The position numbers and the translations under genes were made by a program. Source: Flavobacteriales bacterium UBA3364 (GTDB lineage Bacteria > Bacteroidota > Bacteroidia > Flavobacteriales_F > PHOS-HE28). Taken from it: a DNA stretch of 10,423 bases. The DNA is taken from the NCBI GenBank assembly GCA_002360495.1, contig DEQO01000013.1, positions 1 through 10,423 of the forward strand, read 5' to 3'. This document shows, one piece after another, positions 7,298-10,423 of this stretch (positions are counted from its first letter, which is position 1; each line of letters begins with the position of its first letter). The notes below the pieces were generated by a model, which had not been told where the DNA came from, did no database searches, and worked only from the letters and a program-made list of their open reading frames with translations.

Positions 7298-8265
7298 ACA
7301 AGTTGCCCGCCCCCCTGCGCTTCACCCTGCGCACCACGTTGTGGGCGCTGCTTCTCCTGGGCGGCTCGCTCGGCCTGCACTTGTTCACCTATTCCACCTT
7401 CGTGGTGGACAACGATCTGGACCACCAACGCAATTTCAACGACGGGTACAAGGTCTTCTCCCTCACCCTACCCAACGAACTCACGTTCTGCGGCGAGGAT
7501 GTGCCTTTGGAACGCCTGGATGTACGTGAGCGCCTGGACCGTGAGTTGTTGGTGAACACGTACTGGCAGAGCAACACACTGCTCGCGCACAAACGGGCCG
7601 CACGCTGGTTCCCCCTCATCGAAGCCGTGTTGAAGCGCGAAGGCGTGCCGGAGGATATGAAGTACATCGCCGTGATCGAGAGCGGCCTCACGAACGTGGT
7701 CTCTCCTGCCGGCGCAACGGGGTATTGGCAGTTCATGAAGGAGACCGGCATCAAGCATGGCCTTGAAGTGAACGGCGAAGTGGACGAACGCTACCACATG
7801 GAGAAGAGCACCGTGGCCGCCTGCCGTTACCTGAAGAACGGATACGCGAAGTATGGGAGCTGGGCGCTTGCTGCAGCATCGTACAACCTCGGCCAAGGTG
7901 GTGTGGACAAGCAGCTTGGCCGGCAGAAGCGGGACAATTACTTCGATCTCCTGTTGAACGAGGAGACGGCCCGCTATGTGTACCGCATCATCGCCATGAA
8001 GGAGATCATCCGCGATCCCGAACGCTATGGCTTCCACTTGCGGAAGAAGGACCTATATGCCCCCTACCTGACACGCACGGTGGAGATCACCGGGCCCGTG
8101 GCGGACCTCGCTGATCTCGCGATCGCACAGGGCACGGACTACAAGACCTTGAAACTGCTCAACCCTTGGTTGCGCGACAACCATCTTACCAACCGCGAGG
8201 GCAGGACATATACCGTCCTGCTTCCCGCCGAAGGCTTCGACGCTGCGCTGCCCGTGCAGGAATGA
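7294..8265 (+). CDS. Membrane-anchored lytic transglycosylase (SLT domain, MltD-like)
   Basis: This 323-residue protein should cleave the MurNAc-GlcNAc bond of peptidoglycan from the periplasmic side. A hydrophobic segment at about 14-32 after a basic N-terminus acts as a signal or anchor; I see no lipobox. The SLT domain spans roughly 95-245. The catalytic Glu is E129 in AVIESGL, followed by SPAGATGYWQFM (137-148) and the AAASYNLGQGG segment (193-203), all typical of family 1 lytic transglycosylases. A degenerate LysM-like stretch follows at about 269-315, which may help bind the wall. Its start overlaps the stop of the priming transferase gene by four bases, so the two are probably co-translated. 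That context suggests a role in opening the wall for the polysaccharide export machine, although a general wall-turnover role is possible. Confidence 0.93.
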   Translation: MNKLPAPLRFTLRTTLWALLLLGGSLGLHLFTYSTFVVDNDLDHQRNFNDGYKVFSLTLPNELTFCGEDVPLERLDVRERLDRELLVNTYWQSNTLLAHKRAARWFPLIEAVLKREGVPEDMKYIAVIESGLTNVVSPAGATGYWQFMKETGIKHGLEVNGEVDERYHMEKSTVAACRYLKNGYAKYGSWALAAASYNLGQGGVDKQLGRQKRDNYFDLLLNEETARYVYRIIAMKEIIRDPERYGFHLRKKDLYAPYLTRTVEITGPVADLADLAIAQGTDYKTLKLLNPWLRDNHLTNREGRTYTVLLPAEGFDAALPVQE

Positions 8266-8325
8266 GCCATTGCCGTTGAACCGACCTTGAAGACGGACGT
8301 CAAGTCGAAAGCCCCCGGACCGGTC

Positions 8326-10423
8326 ATGCTGGTGGAGGAAGAGGACCACATCGAGGTGCTCGGCGCCCGTGTGCACAATCTGAAGAACATCGATGTCCGG
8401 ATCCCGCGTGACAAGCTCGTGGTGATCACCGGCCTGAGCGGAAGCGGCAAGAGCTCGCTCGCCTTCGATACCATCCATGCCGAGGGACAGCGTCGCTACA
8501 TCGAGACCTTCAACGCCTATGCCCGCCAGTTCCTCGGGGGCATCGAACGCCCCGATGTGGACCTGATCACCGGCCTCAGCCCTGTGATCGCCATCGAGCA
8601 GAAGACCATCAGCCGCAACCCGCGCAGCACCGTAGGTACGATCACCGAGATCTACGACCTGCTCCGGTTGCTCTACGCGCGCGTGGGTGATGCGTTCAGC
8701 CATGTGACGGGCGAGCGCATGGTGCGTTACACCGATCAACAGATCGTGGACCTGATCATGCAGGAACATGAGGGGCAGGAGATCCTGGTCCTCGCTCCCA
8801 TCATCCGTGGCCGCAAAGGGCACTATCGCGAACTCTTCGAGCAGTTCCTACGCCAGGGATTCCTGCGTGCCCGTGTCGATGGCAAAGTGATCGATCTCAC
8901 CACACGTCCGCGCCTCGACCGCTACAAGGTCCACGATATCGAACTCGTCATCGACCGGCTGAAGATCAAAGGGACCGACCGCAAGCGGATCTCCGAGACC
9001 TGTGCCACGGCCATGAAGTATGGGAAAGGCAACCTCATGGTGGTACCGGTGAAGACCGACGAGGCCCGCTACCTCAGCCGCCATTTGATGTGCCCCACCA
9101 GTGGCATCGCCTATGAGGAACCCGAACCCAACCTCTTCAGCTTCAACTCGCCCTATGGTGCCTGTCCCAAATGCAGCGGCATCGGGCAAGTGACCGAGGT
9201 GGCGCTGGACAAGATCGTCCCGGACCGGAGCAAGAGCGTGAAGCGGGGGGCCATCGTCCCGCTCGGCAGTTACAAGAACACCTGGGTGTTCAAGCAGATC
9301 GAAGCGGTGCTCGGCAGTTTCGGGCACGACCTCAATACGCCGTTGGAGGAAATGGAGGACTCCGTGCTCGTGGCCCTGCTCAATGGCATGGACGAGCCGC
9401 TGAAGGTGAGCAGCAACGTGGGCCTGAGCGATCGCAATGTGCAGTTCGAAGGGATCATCCCCTTCATCCTGGAACAGGCCGAAGAAGGACCGAAGACCGC
9501 GCAGAAGTGGGCCGCCAGCTTCACGCACATGGTGACCTGCCCGGAATGCAACGGCAGCCGATTGAAGAAGACCTCGCTCTTCTTCCGGCTCGATGGCAGG
9601 AACATCTTCGAGCTTTCCAGCATGAGCATCGCCGATCTGCATGTCTTCATGTCCGGTCTCCTGGAGCGGCTCGATGATAAGAAGGCCCTGATCGCCAAGG
9701 AAGCCGTCAAGGAGATTTCGGCGCGCAGCCAGTTCCTCCTGGACGTCGGACTCGATTACCTGATGCTCGACCGCAGTGCTCGGTCACTCTCCGGTGGTGA
9801 AGCGCAACGCATACGCCTTGCCACGCAGATCGGCAGCCAGCTCACCGGCGTGCTTTACATCCTCGACGAACCGAGCATCGGACTGCACCAACGCGATGAT
9901 CAACGCCTGATCAACAGTTTGCGAAGCCTGCGCGACGGTGGCAACAGCGTGTTGGTGGTGGAGCATGACAAGGAGATGATGATGAGCGCCGACCACCTGA
10001 TCGATATCGGCCCGGGCGCCGGCGAACATGGTGGCCGCATCGTGGCACAGGGCCATCCGCGCGATCTTGCGCTGGGCGACAGCACCACGGCGAAGTACCT
10101 CCGGAACGAACTGCGCATCGCCGTTCCGAAAGAACGACGCAAAGGCACCGGCGAACGGATCACACTGAGGGGCGCTTCGGGCAACAACCTCAAGAAGGTC
10201 GATGTCGATTTCCCGCTCGGCAAGTTCATCTGCGTCACCGGCGTGAGCGGGAGCGGCAAGAGCACCTTGATCGGCGATACGTTGTACCCGATCCTGAACA
10301 AGCACTTCTACCGCAGCGACACACACCCGCTGGCGTTCAGCAAGATCGAAGGCCTCCAGCACATCGACAAGGTGATCGAGGTGGACCAAAGTCCCATCGG
10401 TCGCACGCCGCGCAGCAACCCCG
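8326..10423 (+). CDS. uvrA: UvrA, excinuclease ABC subunit A (3' end beyond window)
   Basis: UvrA is the damage-sensing ATPase of nucleotide excision repair; it works as a dimer and loads UvrB onto DNA. About 699 codons are present, roughly three quarters of the usual 940 or so. Seen in order: Walker A of the first ATPase, GLSGSGKSS (K42); a UvrB-binding region (about 121-220), which marks the UvrA1 type; a zinc-finger region with C256, C280 and C283; CPECNG (C405, C408); the ABC signature LSGGE (488-492); Walker B with D514 and E515; and Walker A of the second ATPase, GVSGSGKST (K645). S259 occupies the place of the fourth zinc ligand. ATG 8326 starts 60 bases after the transglycosylase gene; the frame is open back to 8266, and TTG 8287 is an alternative start. 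A housekeeping gene here suggests the border of the polysaccharide cluster. Confidence 0.95.
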   Translation, partial: MLVEEEDHIEVLGARVHNLKNIDVRIPRDKLVVITGLSGSGKSSLAFDTIHAEGQRRYIETFNAYARQFLGGIERPDVDLITGLSPVIAIEQKTISRNPRSTVGTITEIYDLLRLLYARVGDAFSHVTGERMVRYTDQQIVDLIMQEHEGQEILVLAPIIRGRKGHYRELFEQFLRQGFLRARVDGKVIDLTTRPRLDRYKVHDIELVIDRLKIKGTDRKRISETCATAMKYGKGNLMVVPVKTDEARYLSRHLMCPTSGIAYEEPEPNLFSFNSPYGACPKCSGIGQVTEVALDKIVPDRSKSVKRGAIVPLGSYKNTWVFKQIEAVLGSFGHDLNTPLEEMEDSVLVALLNGMDEPLKVSSNVGLSDRNVQFEGIIPFILEQAEEGPKTAQKWAASFTHMVTCPECNGSRLKKTSLFFRLDGRNIFELSSMSIADLHVFMSGLLERLDDKKALIAKEAVKEISARSQFLLDVGLDYLMLDRSARSLSGGEAQRIRLATQIGSQLTGVLYILDEPSIGLHQRDDQRLINSLRSLRDGGNSVLVVEHDKEMMMSADHLIDIGPGAGEHGGRIVAQGHPRDLALGDSTTAKYLRNELRIAVPKERRKGTGERITLRGASGNNLKKVDVDFPLGKFICVTGVSGSGKSTLIGDTLYPILNKHFYRSDTHPLAFSKIEGLQHIDKVIEVDQSPIGRTPRSNP

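Noticed and set aside
8053..10389. Several - strand open frames opposite uvrA
   Set aside because: They cover a region where the + strand encodes unmistakable UvrA motifs, and they break up into unrelated pieces.
1..10423. CRISPR arrays, tRNA or rRNA genes, insertion sequences, toxin-antitoxin or phage-defence genes
   Set aside because: I saw no spaced repeats, RNA gene structures, transposase motifs or defence domains; coding genes fill the window almost completely.

Overview
The window reads as part of an exopolysaccharide or capsule gene cluster from a GC-rich member of the Bacteroidota, possibly an environmental Flavobacteriales lineage (inference). The reasons are near-absent Shine-Dalgarno sequences, one exact match to the Bacteroidota -7 promoter element (TAnnTTTG), and proteins that look like Bacteroidota versions of their families as I remember them, especially the UvrA, the GT4 glycosyltransferase and the MraY/WecA-type transferase. 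All eight genes lie on the + strand and are tightly packed. The longest stretch between coding regions is about 60 bases, so no large non-coding region needs explaining.

Layout: (1) 1-1102, the C-terminal synthetase part of an asparagine synthase family protein, cut by the left edge. (2) 1155-2381, a GT4 glycosyltransferase. (3) 2417-3193, a Wza-like polysaccharide export lipoprotein. (4) 3200-5653, a Wzc-like chain-length regulator and tyrosine kinase with a Tyr/Gly-rich tail. (5) 5650-6204, an RmlC-type dTDP-sugar 3,5-epimerase. (6) 6215-7297, a membrane sugar-1-phosphate transferase of the MraY/WecA family. (7) 7294-8265, a membrane-anchored lytic transglycosylase. (8) about 8326 to the right edge, UvrA, cut before its end.

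Genes 2 to 7 fit a Wzx/Wzy-type polysaccharide pathway. The WecA-like enzyme loads the first sugar onto the lipid carrier, the GT4 enzyme extends the repeat unit, and RmlC helps make a deoxysugar donor. The asparagine synthase homologue could amidate a sugar or a precursor. The Wzc-like kinase and Wza-like lipoprotein control and export the polymer, and the lytic transglycosylase could open the peptidoglycan. No Wzx flippase, Wzy polymerase or other dTDP-sugar genes are in the window, so the cluster probably continues to the left. uvrA is a housekeeping DNA repair gene and probably marks the right border.

I found no convincing new system. The points most worth a second look are the degenerate hexamer repeat that encodes the kinase tail, the coupling of the lytic transglycosylase to the priming transferase by a 4-base overlap, an exact promoter-like element between two candidate starts of the export lipoprotein, and a Gly/His-rich insert in the glycosyltransferase.
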